DNA of 64,000 nucleotides from Oscheius onirici (lineage: Eukaryota; Nematoda; Chromadorea; Rhabditida; Rhabditidae). Below are positions 24,848 to 36,700 of this stretch, piece after piece; position 1 is the stretch's first letter, and each line of letters starts with the position of its first letter. The DNA lies in assembly GCA_932521025.1 (NCBI GenBank), contig OW051472.1:4650001-4714000 (forward strand), written 5' to 3'. Position numbers and translations under genes: made by a program. Under the pieces are notes generated by a model. The model was given only the letters and a program-made list of their open reading frames with translations, did no database searches and had not been told where the DNA came from.

Positions 24848-26702
24848 CTACCTTACTGGCATATCGCACTTGCCGCAGTCCGTGTCTCTGAATGTCTCAA
24901 TCTGAACCGTGCATTCGTGAACGCCAAATTCTCGTCGCAACATGGCACGGGTCGTCTTAAGAACTGTCTGAGAGGCAGCCGGATCGGCCACTTCTAGATG
25001 AGCGGACACTGCCACCTGCGAGCATTTCTTGTTTTTGTTGAAAATGAACTTGCCTTATCCATTGTCAGAGCCCATATCCTCAAGTCGTGTACCTTCTTCA
25101 CTCCGTCGATGTTTTCTAATGAGGTAATGACTTTGGCAAAGTCGATGTTCGAGGGTCTGCCTGGAAGCTGATTTTCTATCAGAATCAAAAATAACTTTTA
25201 GGAGAAAAATCTTGCTGAAATTGTTTATCATGTTGTTGACATTTTGCAGAAGCGAAGAAAATAGTTATTTTTATTCCTGTATATAGAGGAAGAACTGAAC
25301 GTTTGACAAAAAGACGTCGTCGAAGAAAGGTACATCCTACATTCTGTTAGCCTTCCAATTTGAAAGTACCAACTGAACTACCACAATAAAGATTCATTTG
25401 CCGTTGTTTTTTGTTATTTTGTTGTGTTTCCGCCGGTTCCCCCTTAAAAGAACCGAATGTGATTCTACAGTAAAGATTTCGCGGAATTCATGTGTCGGAA
25501 AACTTGGAGAATTCGCCACAAAGACAGTCTCTGTCTCTGGTCAACTGGAATAGACAAACGTTCCGAACTCACCTTCAAGCAGTACCACCATGGCGTCTCT
25601 CAGAATATAGATTGTCGTCCCGAGCACGATGATTGAAAACATGAGCGTGCAAATCGGATCGACGATTGTCAAATGTGGAAAGAAGAAGATGAGAAGGGCA
25701 GCTAACAAAACACCGATACTCTGGATCAGATCCCCCAGCACGTGGATAAAAGCCGCTCTGACATTTATGTTGGGCGAGTGGTCATGAGAATCTGCAGCCT
25801 TTAGTTCTTCGATCTACAGAAATAACGAACCGTCGCTCTCAGTGTCATCGTGTGAATGACCGTGGCTGTCGGGAGAATGCCCATGTTGGTTACCACCGAA
25901 ACCATGGGAATGGGTGTGGCCACCAAAGTAGAGAAGGGCTCCCATTCTGTAAAGAAATAATTCAAGAACAGGGAAAAAGTTACATTATATTGACAAGAAC
26001 GCCTAGAGCAGCAGTTATTGCCATGATTGGAGCATCGACTTCATGTTCTCCTCGGATTATTCGGTCAACGGCTGCATAGACCAGGAATCCGGTCACAATC
26101 CAGATGAGGAAGACTGAGAAGAATGCTCCCAAGACTTCTGAAAATACTTTCTCTTCCAATCCTTCTAATGCCTCTGAGTCGTAAAATTGTTCAGTGTTTT
26201 GTCATCGCCCTTCCTTCTTCAATTATCAGTCCTTTTCCTGTCCCAATCCCGTCCCAATCTGTGTCAACATCTCACCCCGAACATAATTGATAAGACTCCG
26301 GACTAGAACATACCGGCACGATGGAATCCGAAGCTCATGCGTCTAGACGGCGGTCGTGCAGCAATATACAAAGAAAACAGAGATATCAGCATTGAAGCAA
26401 AGTCTGTGGCCTGAAGAAATTCCAAAAAATTACCAAGAATGACGAACCAAATGAGCAGCATCGGTCACAATAGCCAGGGAATTGGCCAGTAGGCCTCCAA
26501 TGACCTCGCATGCCATGAAAAATAGACAGATTCCGACAGAAAGCCAGAGGATTCTTCTGGCCTTGCTGTTGCTGAGATTGTCTTTCGATTCGACGTCGTC
26601 ATGACAATGAAAATCTTCTTGAGATGTCGCAGAATAAGTCTGCTTTCTGAAATATCGCCGATTTAGTAATAAATATTGATGTAACCATTTTGCTCGCACC
26701 AT
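24848..26702 (-). CDS. Zinc transporter, cation diffusion facilitator (ZnT2/3/8-like)
   Basis: Vesicular-type Zn2+/H+ exchanger. Transmembrane segments: LWLSVGICLFFMACEVIGGLL; DAAHLVTDFASM (HxxxD zinc site, TM2); VFLIWIVTGFLVYAAVDRII; ITAALGVLVNIIMGALLYFGG; His-rich cytosolic loop (HTHSHGF, HGHSPDSHGHSHDD); HVLGDLIQSIGV (second HxxxD, TM5); FSIIVLGTTIYIL. The C-terminal domain has VHDLRIWALTMDKA and ends GKCDMPVR. Two HxxxD sites point to zinc rather than Mn. The start at 26702 gives a short N-terminal His motif (HCHDD), but the first exon may lie further upstream. A ~360-nt intron precedes the last exons. Confidence 0.85.
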
Positions 26703-26898
26703 CGTGTGAAGATAGTGACAGTAATCAAATCAATTTACGACAAAGAGTCTAGCGAATCGACGCCATTATGAATATTTTTTAAAGTTTAGTAAAAGTGCGA
26801 CTCCAGAAGTTACTGCCCACTAATTTCGGATGCACTTCAGTGTTTGGAAGAGTACGACAAAAGTTTGTTTTCAATGGTGACAATCAAAGCACCTGAGC

Positions 26899-27240
26899 AA
26901 AAATTCGGGTTAGGGACTTTTCTTAGAAAAAATTTCTAAGAAAAGTCACGGTTGAAGCTTACCGCCACTTTCCTTGGAAAAATTTTTCTACCGAAAACTA
27001 TGGCGTGATTTTCTTTCAATTTTTTTTCAAAATAATGTTATGGTACCCGGTTTGTAATCACACGGCGACTGCTTTACAAAAAAAAATATACGAAAGAATT
27101 ACCGGTCAACAAATTCGACCGCAACTTTTCTTAGAAATTTATTTCTAAGAAAAGTTGCGGTGTGACTTTTCTTAGAAAATTTCCCTAACCAAAATTTCAA
27201 AAAATTTCCCTAAGAAAAAAAAGTCCCTAACCCAAAAATT
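26899..27240. repeat. Foldback element with nested palindromes
   Basis: Outer ends AAAAATTCGGGTTAGGGACT and AGTCCCTAACCCAAAAATT are inverted repeats. Inside, ACTTTTCTTAG / CTAAGAAAAGT palindromes recur at about 26917-26948 and 27124-27175. There is no coding capacity. It lies between the zinc transporter and the vWA gene. Confidence 0.8.
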
Positions 27241-27738
27241 CTAACTGTACAGAATCAAGAAGAACATACGAGCGTCTTATCAATCTGTTGGCGCCAACAG
27301 ATGGAAATCGAAAATTTAAAATGAACAAACGTGAATGTAACTGTCTTCGCTTATACAAATTCATTTGTACAGAATCTGTACAAATGCACAAAAAAGTCTG
27401 TACTACAGACTAAAAAAATACGAACAATGCTGGCCGAAGAGGTTGAAATTCTTCCATTGTAGAGGGTCAAGAAGGAACGAAGGTGTTGTGTGTCCCCTAT
27501 CTTATCGCCATTAGGCCTGCTCCTTCGGGCCAAATTCAGGCAACGCAGGACCAGAAAACAAGAGGTCTGATAAGAGCAATTGTTGCGATACCTGGATGGT
27601 GATCAAAATATTCGGAAAAATGGATGTTCTTCGTGTTTCGCTGTATCTCTCTGCCAACTATTCGGACTAAATAAAAAAGATACCAACGGCTTGAGACCTT
27701 CATTTGTGAACCCGAATAAATAAAATGTAATCTTTTTT
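27241..27738. other. Intergenic, no gene supported
   Basis: 3' side of the giant vWA gene (-) and 5' side of the zinc transporter (-). It contains a short near-palindromic TTCATTTGTACAGAATCTGTACAAATG hairpin near 27360-27387 and AT-rich spacer. Confidence 0.5.
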
Positions 27739-30700
27739 TCACATAAGCATCTGATTGATCTGATTCACCGTATCTGTCATATCGTTGAAATCGTTAAAAG
27801 CCACTACTGAGTTCGGAGAGGCTATTTTGTAAAGAGGATTGATGTTCGGCAGCTGGATTCCAACAGTAATCAGTTTTCCAAGCGTTTTGACTGTTCCGGC
27901 TGATGTTAGAGCGGCATTTATTGTGTTGTAGTCGCTGGATCCAGTGAAGAAGACTACGTTTCTAACAGTCATGTCCGGTTGAAGGGAGTAGTGCTGGACG
28001 ACATCTTGGAAGGCTCTGAAGTGTTCTTAAATTCTCGAGTTTTGTACCCTCACTTACGCATTCATGTTCTGTGGTCCTCCTGGATTGCCGAATCCCATCA
28101 TTGAAAGATAGCCTTGCAAATCGTCAAAGGATTCAATCTGTCCGAATAACTTGAAGTCTTTGGGAGAGTCGGAATAAAGCATCACTCCGACTCTTTGCGG
28201 ATGAGTCCAGTTGACGACTACTCGACTGATCAAATCTCCTTCTGCGTCAATCTGAATGTTCAGTCAGAACTAAAAAAGAGTTCATCATACCATCGCGCTT
28301 GTGACTGACGAAGAAACATCGAAAATGAAGAGAATGTCCGACTGTGCTGGAATATAAGGCTCTACAGTTGTTGTAGATACAGAGGTAGAAGTAGAGATGG
28401 AAATAGTTTTTGTTATCGGAACTGTGGTTGTAGGCGGTAGAGTGGAAGGAGCAGTAGTTTTCATGAATGTTGTTGGACCCGATGTACTCTGAATGAGACC
28501 AAAATTTCTTCTAGTTAAAGACTGTTACTGTATTTTTTGATGTAGCACTAGAGATCAGGGTAGTTGTCTTTCCAGTCGTTAGAAGACCAGTCGATCCAGA
28601 AGATGTTGGACTGGTAGCCTGTGTACTGACCAAGGTAGTTTTAGAAGCAACAGTTGTGAGAATAGAGGATTGACTGGAAAGAGCAATACTGGGTGGTGAG
28701 ACAGAGAGACTACCTAGTAGTATCTACAGTCGTTGGCTTGGTACAAAGAGCTTTCAAAATGCTGTCCACGAGAGCGTCATCCAGACTGGAATAGTCGGCA
28801 GAAAACGAGAATACTGTACCAGAAGCTAAGGGTAGGAGTGAATCGCCCTGTGATCCAATCAACAGAGTTACCAGAGCTCCCTCGTTCTTCAAAACGGTGG
28901 CGTATTGTCCAGCACTGGTCACATCATCGGGCTGGCCAGAAGCAGAGATCAACAGAGTAGCTACAGTATCATCGGGCTGAATACCTCCGGCCTTTTTGAG
29001 AGCTCTAAACTGATTTGTGATCATCAGGATATAAAAATACGTGGTTATATTTGGTCCGTTTGGTGAAGGCTGGTAGCTGTTATCCAGAACAGCCGCAGTT
29101 GTCGATGTTGGCAAGAATCCTCCAGTCATATCGCTGAAGATATTGTTGGCATAGGCAATGGCGTCGACCTCCATGTCATCTGGCATCTTCGTCAAGAGAT
29201 GTTCCAGAATCCAAGTTTTGAACTGAATTTGTGGTTGGTGGGAGAGTCAGAGCAAAATAACCTGATTAAATATCTGGGATGTCGCGATCGCTGTGGAGTC
29301 GTCTAGAAGCAAAATTACATCTTTGGGACAAGTTGCACTGGCAGTAGTAGTAATTGGACTCGATTTCGACGGAGTTGAAGAAACAGTCGGAGTCGATGAG
29401 ATTGCAGAAGTACTGGAAGAGCTGCTAGTCTGTCCAGCTCCAGTAGTTGTTAAAACCGCCCCAGGATTGGTACAAATGGCTTCCACCAAAGCGTTCAAAA
29501 CATCGTCTCCCGGAGCAAAGCTGGCAGAAGAGAATGAGAACCCTGATCCGGAAGCCAATGGAAGCAGTCTATCTCCCTGAGTTCCAACCAAAAGTGTCAG
29601 AAGTGCTCCCTTTTGCTTCAAAATGGTCGCATATTGTCCGGCATGGGTCACATCATCTGTTTGAGCAGAAGCTGATATTAGGAGAGTGGCTACAGTACCA
29701 TCTGGAGCAGTGAGAGAACTGACTTTTTGAAGTGCTCTCAAATATAAAGTCTTATGAGAAAAAGAAGGAACTCACTTGGAAATGTTAGCTGAATTTTTGG
29801 TATGGTAATACTGATAATTGATTAAATTCGTTGTATCGGAGGCAGACAGGAAAGATCCTCCATTCATATCGGTGAACAGTTTGTTGTCGTAAGAAATGGC
29901 GTCTATTAGTATAGAACCAGGAATGGTAGTCAGAAGTTTTTGGATTGTCCAGTTCTTGAGCATTCCAAAACTGTTATCGTCCGGAATGGCCGTGCTGTCG
30001 TCCAGTAGCAGAATGAGATCATTGGGACAAGGGGAAACAGTCGTGGTTTTAACCGTGGTTGTGGGTACAGTAGTAGTTTTCAAAGTCGTGCTGAAATATT
30101 TCATTTTTCTCCCACTCACTCTCTCTTGTCTCTCTATAATTCATTTACTAACCTCTGTCCTGCTGCAGTACTGGTAGAAGATGCCGTTGTTGCAGAAGAT
30201 GTACTGGGATTTCCACAAATTGCTTCCAATAATGAGGTCAAAACATCATTTCCAGGAGCGAAACCAGTGGATGAAAATGAGTATCCAGACCCAGAAGCCA
30301 ATGGTAACAATTCATTTCCTTGAGATCCGACCAGAAGAGTCAAAAGGGCGCCATTCTGCTTCAAAACAGTGGCATATTGGACAGCATTAGCCACATCGTC
30401 CTTCTGGGCAGAAGCAGATATCAACAGAGTTGCTGCAGTACCATCAGGAGCATGAATGCTGCCAGTTTTCTGGAGGGCCTTTGAAATGTTTGGAGAATTT
30501 TTAGTGTGGAAATACTGATAGTTGACCAGAGCTGCTGTATCAGAAGTAGGAAGGAACGATCCTCCATTGAAATCGCTGAACTGTTTGTTGTCATACGCAA
30601 TAGCGTCGATCATAATAGATCCGGGAATGGCTGACAAGAGACTCTGGATCGTCCAGTTCTTAAGCTGTGCAAAGCTGTTGTCGTCCATCGCGGTACTGTC

Positions 30701-33700
30701 ATCCAGAAGCAGAATCAGGTCGTTCGGACAAGTATTAGCCGTCGCTGTGGGAACAGTAGTAATTGTGCTCGAGTTCACAGGAGCATTAGTTGAGGAGCTG
30801 GTGGTCGGTCCAAAAGTAGTTTTGGTAGTTGTCACTGGAGGTTTGACCGTGGATACAGATTCAGGACAGATTGCGTTCAATAACTGGTTCAGAACCTCGT
30901 CTCCAGGTCTATAGCTATCTGCGGAGAAAGAGTAGCCAGATCCAGAAGCCAATGGTAAAAGACCATCACCTTGAGATCCAACGAGAAGAGTCAGCAGAGC
31001 TCCATTCTGCTTCAAGACATTAGCGTATTGACCAGCGTTAAAAACGTCCTGAGGATCAGAAGAGGCTGAAATCAAGAGAGTGGCAACTGGACTGCTTGGA
31101 GCTCCGATCGCCCCGGCTTTCTGAAGTGCTCTGGAAGAGAATTGTTCACTGAATATATAATGTTCCTTACTTGGAAATGTTAGGAGGGTTCTTACTGTAT
31201 AAGTATTGGTAATTGACGAGAGTCGCTGTATCAGAACCAGACAGGAAAGATCCTCCATTCACATCATTGAACTGTTTGTTATCATAGGAAATAGCATCAA
31301 TCATTATAAAGCCGGGAAGTCGAGACAAGAGATTTTGGACAGTCCAGTTCTTCAGCTAAATTTGTTTTGTTTTTTTGATAATATCTGTCAAAATGCCTGA
31401 TTGAAAGCCGTCTCATTTAAAATGGCTGTAGAATCGTCCAGCAAGAGAATAAGATCATTTGGACAGGGAGCCATTGTGGTGGTAGCTACAGGAACTGTAG
31501 AAGACTGACTGACACCGGCCGTAGTCTTTTGTACTGTCGTTGTTTGAACTGGTTTCACGGTTGTGGTTAGACCTCCAGGGCAGATGGCATTCACCAGCTG
31601 GTATAGTAGTCCGTTATCCGGAGAGAAACTCTTAGAAGAGAACGAGTATCCGGATCCAGAAGCCAACGATAACAGACCGTCTCCTTGCGATCCAACTAGG
31701 AGAGTCAACAAGGCTCCTTTTTGTTTTATGACATTGGCATATTTTAAGGCGTTGGTAACATCTTGCGAATCGGAGGAGGCCGAGACTAAGAGGCTCGCAA
31801 CAGTTCCGTCAGGACCCGAGATATGACCAGCTTTCTGGAGAGCTCTTGTGATGTTTGGTGGATTTCCGGAGTGGAAATACTGATAGTTGACCAGAGCTGC
31901 TGTATCAGAAGTAGGAAGGAACGATCCTCCATTCAGATCATTGAATTGTTTGTTGTCGTATGTGATAGCATCGATCAGTATTGAAGTTGGCAGGAGGGGC
32001 AAGAGGTTTTGGACAGTCCAATTTTTCAGTAGGGCAAAACTGTTGTCGTCCGGAATGGCGCTACTATCATCCAGAAGAAGAATTAGATCATTGGGACAGG
32101 GATAGGGAGTTGTCGTTCCCAAAGTTGTACTCTCAGTAATTTCCGAGAGCGTCGAACCTGTCGAAATCGTCATTCCTGTAGAGAGTCTAAATATGGCAAT
32201 AGAGGTGAGAAAAACAGAGACTACCTGGTTCTCTGAGTAGTCATCGACGGGGATCCTTGACTATCAGTTGTCGTTTCAGAAGAAATTGTCTGGAGGGTAG
32301 TAGTTGTTATAGGAACTGTAGTGGTCATTCCCGGACATATGGCATTCACCAGTTGGTAGAGTAATCCGTCATCTGGAGCATAGCTAGCAGATGAAAAAGA
32401 ATATCCTGATCCAGAAGCCAGTGGCAAGAGTCCATCGCCTTGTGCTCCAACGAGAAGAGTCGAGAGTGCTCCGTTTTGTTTCAAGACCTTAGCATACTGA
32501 ACACCATTTGCAACGTCTTGAGAATCGGAAGAGGCGGATATCAAGAGTGTTGCTACGTGGCTGTCAGGAGCTTGAATAGCACGAGCTTTCTGGAGAGCCT
32601 TTGAAATGTTTGATGGGTTCTGGGTGTGGAAATACTGATAATCGACCAGAGTAGCTGTATTAGAACCAGGAAGGAACGATCCTCCATTGAAATCACTGAA
32701 CTGTTTGTTGTCGTATGCAATGGCGTCGATCAAAATAGATCCGGGAATGGCTGACAAGAGACTCTGGATCGTCCAGTTCTTAAGCTGTGCAAAGCTGTCA
32801 TTCGGAATAGCTATACTGCTATCTAGCAAAAGTATCAGATAGTTTGGACACGGTATGCGAGTAGTTGAGCCAGATATTGTAGGCGTTGAGGATCCACTGG
32901 TTGTTTCAGTGACTGGACTTGTACTCGTCACAACAGAACTGGTACTCTGTCCGGTAGTCAGAGTACTAGATCCAGTAGGTTGTGAGTTGGTAGCAGTATG
33001 GACAGTTAGAGTAGTGCTCGAACCAGACGTGGTGGTAGAGATCCCGGTAGTACTGTGAATATTTGTTCCATGAGTAGTCGTTCCGGTGGTCACTGCACTC
33101 GATTCAGTAATAGAAATAGTCGTCTTTCCAGTGGACACAGTGTCCGGATTAGTCAGATCACTTGTGATATCACCGACCACACTCTGGGTATCACTGGTAT
33201 CGCTCCAAGCAATGGCTCCTCCGGGAGAAGCCAGACTACGTAGTCCGGAAGCATCAGCCATGCCTACTCCAACCATAATCAATTGCCCTTTTCCTTGCAG
33301 AGTTCCGGAACTACTCTTAGCCTTGTCCGAGTTGTCGACGGTAGTTGTGAATAGAATCGTCTGTTGTTTTCCGTAATCAGGAACAGGAATCACTCCAGTA
33401 GCACCATAAAGACTTTTTCCAAGATTTGCAGCTTGGCTTGTTTGCTGAATTGTTCCGAGAACTTTCTGGAAAGTGGCCAAGTCTCGAACATCGTTGTAGT
33501 TCAAAATCGGAGAGAATTGACCGGCGAAGGAGGTCAGAGCGACTCTTTCAAAGTGAGTCCAGTTTGCCACAAGATTCAATACTGCCGCTTTTTGATTTTG
33601 GAACTAAAACGTAGGTTTTTGGATGTAAAATAAACTGAACGTACTGTATCTGCTGTCTGATTGACCGAGTTATCAATCATAAGCAAAAGATTAGCCATTG

Positions 33701-36700
33701 GAGGATAACAGTCTGGACAGCCTTCTGGAGTGACTGTTGTAGTTGGTATGGTCACGGTAGTTGTCGAAGGGGTGCTTTTTGTAGTTGTGATTACTGTAGA
33801 ACTGGGGCTGCTTGTTGAAGCTACTGTTGTTGTCTGAGCAGTTGTAGTGGTCACGACTGGCTGGCTAAAGTAATGTTTACAAAAGACCATCGAGATTTTT
33901 CAAAAGAACATACCTGGTTGTTGTAGCAGTTACAGTAGTCTGAACCGGAGTGGACAAGGTGGCAGGATTAGAACAAATTGCATCCAGAATAGCATCTGTC
34001 AAGTCAACACTGGGTTCCCAATCTGTAGTCGAAAAAGACAGGCTGAGACTTGAAGCCAGTGGTAAAAGACCGTTTCCATTTTTTCCAACCAATAAAGTAA
34101 CAAGACCTCCTTTTTCCTTTAAAATAGTTGCATACTGTTCTGCCTGATCAACATCCTTGTCTGAAGCAGAGATCAAGAGAATAGATACTGAACCATCCGG
34201 AGCCTGAATGTGACCTGCTTTTTGTAAAGCCCTGAACTCGTAAGATCTATGCAAGTCAAGATAGCATACCTTGAAATGTTCGGACCGTTGGAACTGTATT
34301 GGTACATATCTTTTATCATTGGCTGCAGCGAAGTGGCTGGAAGGAAAGTTCCTCCAGAAATTTCATTGAACGTGTGGTTGTCGAAGGCTATTGGGTCGAC
34401 CAAGATGGAATCGGGGAAGATTACGAAGAATGTTCCATTAATCCAGGTTTTGAGCTAAAATAAAGAAATAAGGAAACTAACAATAGAAAAAATAGGTCTT
34501 TACCTGAGAGAACTCTTCCACTGATGGGATAGCGTTGGAGTCATCCATTAGAACTATCAGATTCGCTGGACAGACATTGCCTAGAGGAGTAGTACTTCCG
34601 ACAGTAGTTACGCCAGATGTTGTTCCCATACTCGTCGAAGGTCCTCTAGACGGCATGGTTGGGTTTCCAAGATCAGTCATAATGTTATTGATAACACTTT
34701 GAGAGTCACTGGTATCATTCCAAGCAATAGCTCCTCCTGGAGAAGCCAGACTACGTAGTCCGGAAGCATCAGCCATGGCTACTCCAACCATAATCAGCTG
34801 TCCCTCATTCTGTAGGGTTCCGGAACTATTCTTAGCTTTGTCTGAATTGTCTACTGTAGTTGTGAACAGGATAGTCTGTTGTGTTCCGTATTCCGGGACA
34901 GGACTAACTCCTGTAGCTCCGTGAAGACCTTTTCCGAGATTTGCTACTTGGCCTGTTTGTTGAATAGCCGTAAGGACTTTTTCGAAAGTGGTCAAATCTC
35001 GAACATCGTTGTAATGTAAAAGTGGATTGAATTGCCCGGCGAAAGAAGCCAGAGCGACTCTTTCAAAATGAGTCCAGTTTGCCACAAGACTAGAGATGGC
35101 CGACTTTTGGTTTTGGAACTAAAATGGTAACTTCAGAAGAAAAAGAAGTTATTTTTACCGTTTCAGCTGTCTGATTGACCGAATTATCAATCATCAGTAA
35201 GAGATTTGCCATTGGAGGATAGCAGTCTGGACATCCTTCTGCAGCTATTGAGGTAGTGAAGGGAACAGTAGAAGTAGCTGTTGTTTGAGTTGATGTACTT
35301 TTCACAGTAGTTGTGGACGAAGAAGCTAAGAGAAGAGAAGAGTAAAGAATACACGCCCATTCTCTCACCTGTACTGGTTGTCGGACTACTCAATGGGTCC
35401 TTGGGATTACAGATAGCCTGATTGATAAACTGAGTGACAGAGTCATCCAGTTCTCCTGTTGGAACCAAGACGTTTCCAGTCAGTAGACCAAGAGTTCCCT
35501 GATCAGAAGAACCCAGTCCAATAGCCACAATATTTGCTCCCAGGTCATTGGCAGTCGGAATAGCAGTGACCACGTCGGCATAATTTGTTGAAAAGGTGAA
35601 CATGACGGCAACTAGAGGAGCAGTCTGTCGTCTAGTTTGAGTGAGAGACTGGAGAGTCGATAGCAATCTGGATTTTACTTGACATAGAGAGACATTTGTG
35701 ACTCACCCCTCAACACTAGGACCACCAATAAAGATTGTACCGTCTTCACTCATTCTTCTAACCTCATTCTGGAACTCTTCTCTGTTTCGATAGTTCCAAG
35801 AGTTTCTGTCATGAAATCCGGTAGCAGAAGTGGCTTGAATTACTGCTCCCTCAGTATCGAAAGCGTCAATATCCCAATTGGAGACCAGAGAGTCCGAAAC
35901 GTAGGTCATAGCCAAAGCCAAAATGGCATCACTAGAATTGGCAGTGGCGCTGTCAAACAGGAAGGCGACGTCCGGTTTACAGGTGAACGGGGCTGGAAGT
36001 GTGGTAGTCGTAGGTATACTTTGGGTAGTTGTTGTGACCAAAGGAGTAGTGGTGAAAATGGGCTCTGGACCACAAATGAGAGAAGAAATCGAAGCTGAAA
36101 TTGATGTGGAGGGAGAGAAATTCGTTGAGACGAAGGAAAAGTTTGTGCCGGAAGCGAGCTGAAGTTATCTGGTTAGAGAACGGTTTGGACTCACAGTTCC
36201 TAAGAATCCTTTAGCATTTGGTCCGACTGACAGGGTGATGACAGCCGATCCGTACTCTTTCAGTTTCAAGGCCATGTTGTATGCTTCGTTAATATCGTTA
36301 GGATTCCTAAATTCTTGTATCTCTTCAAACACAAACTTACTCCGAAGCAGAGATCATAATCGTGACCATGTTCGGCTGACTCACGCCGACTGCTCTGGTC
36401 AGTCCGTATACCAAATTCGGCCCTCGATCCATTCGATAAGACAGCTGTTTGTTCAGAAGCATCTGCAGCTCAGAAACGGACTGAATGTCTCCGAAATCTC
36501 CTCCACCCAAATTATCCCAGGATTTGTTAGCGAATCCGGCAGCTAGAATAGAAATCTTAGACGGAGAGATGTTCCAGTTGGGAATGAGACTGTTGACCAC
36601 CCAGTTACGGGTTTGATTAAAATTTTGTTCATTTCCATAGGCATTCGAGTCATCGATAAGTAGCAGAACGTCTTTTGAACAGCTCGCAGTAACTGTAGAG

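Noticed and set aside
29293-29580. Long plus-strand frames across the vWA region (also 30522-30914 and 33086-33376)
   Set aside because: They are antisense shadows of the repeated vWA exons, which have strong family and splice support on the minus strand.
32855-33243. Valine-rich plus-strand frames in the linker of the vWA gene
   Set aside because: Complement of Thr-rich linker codons; low complexity.
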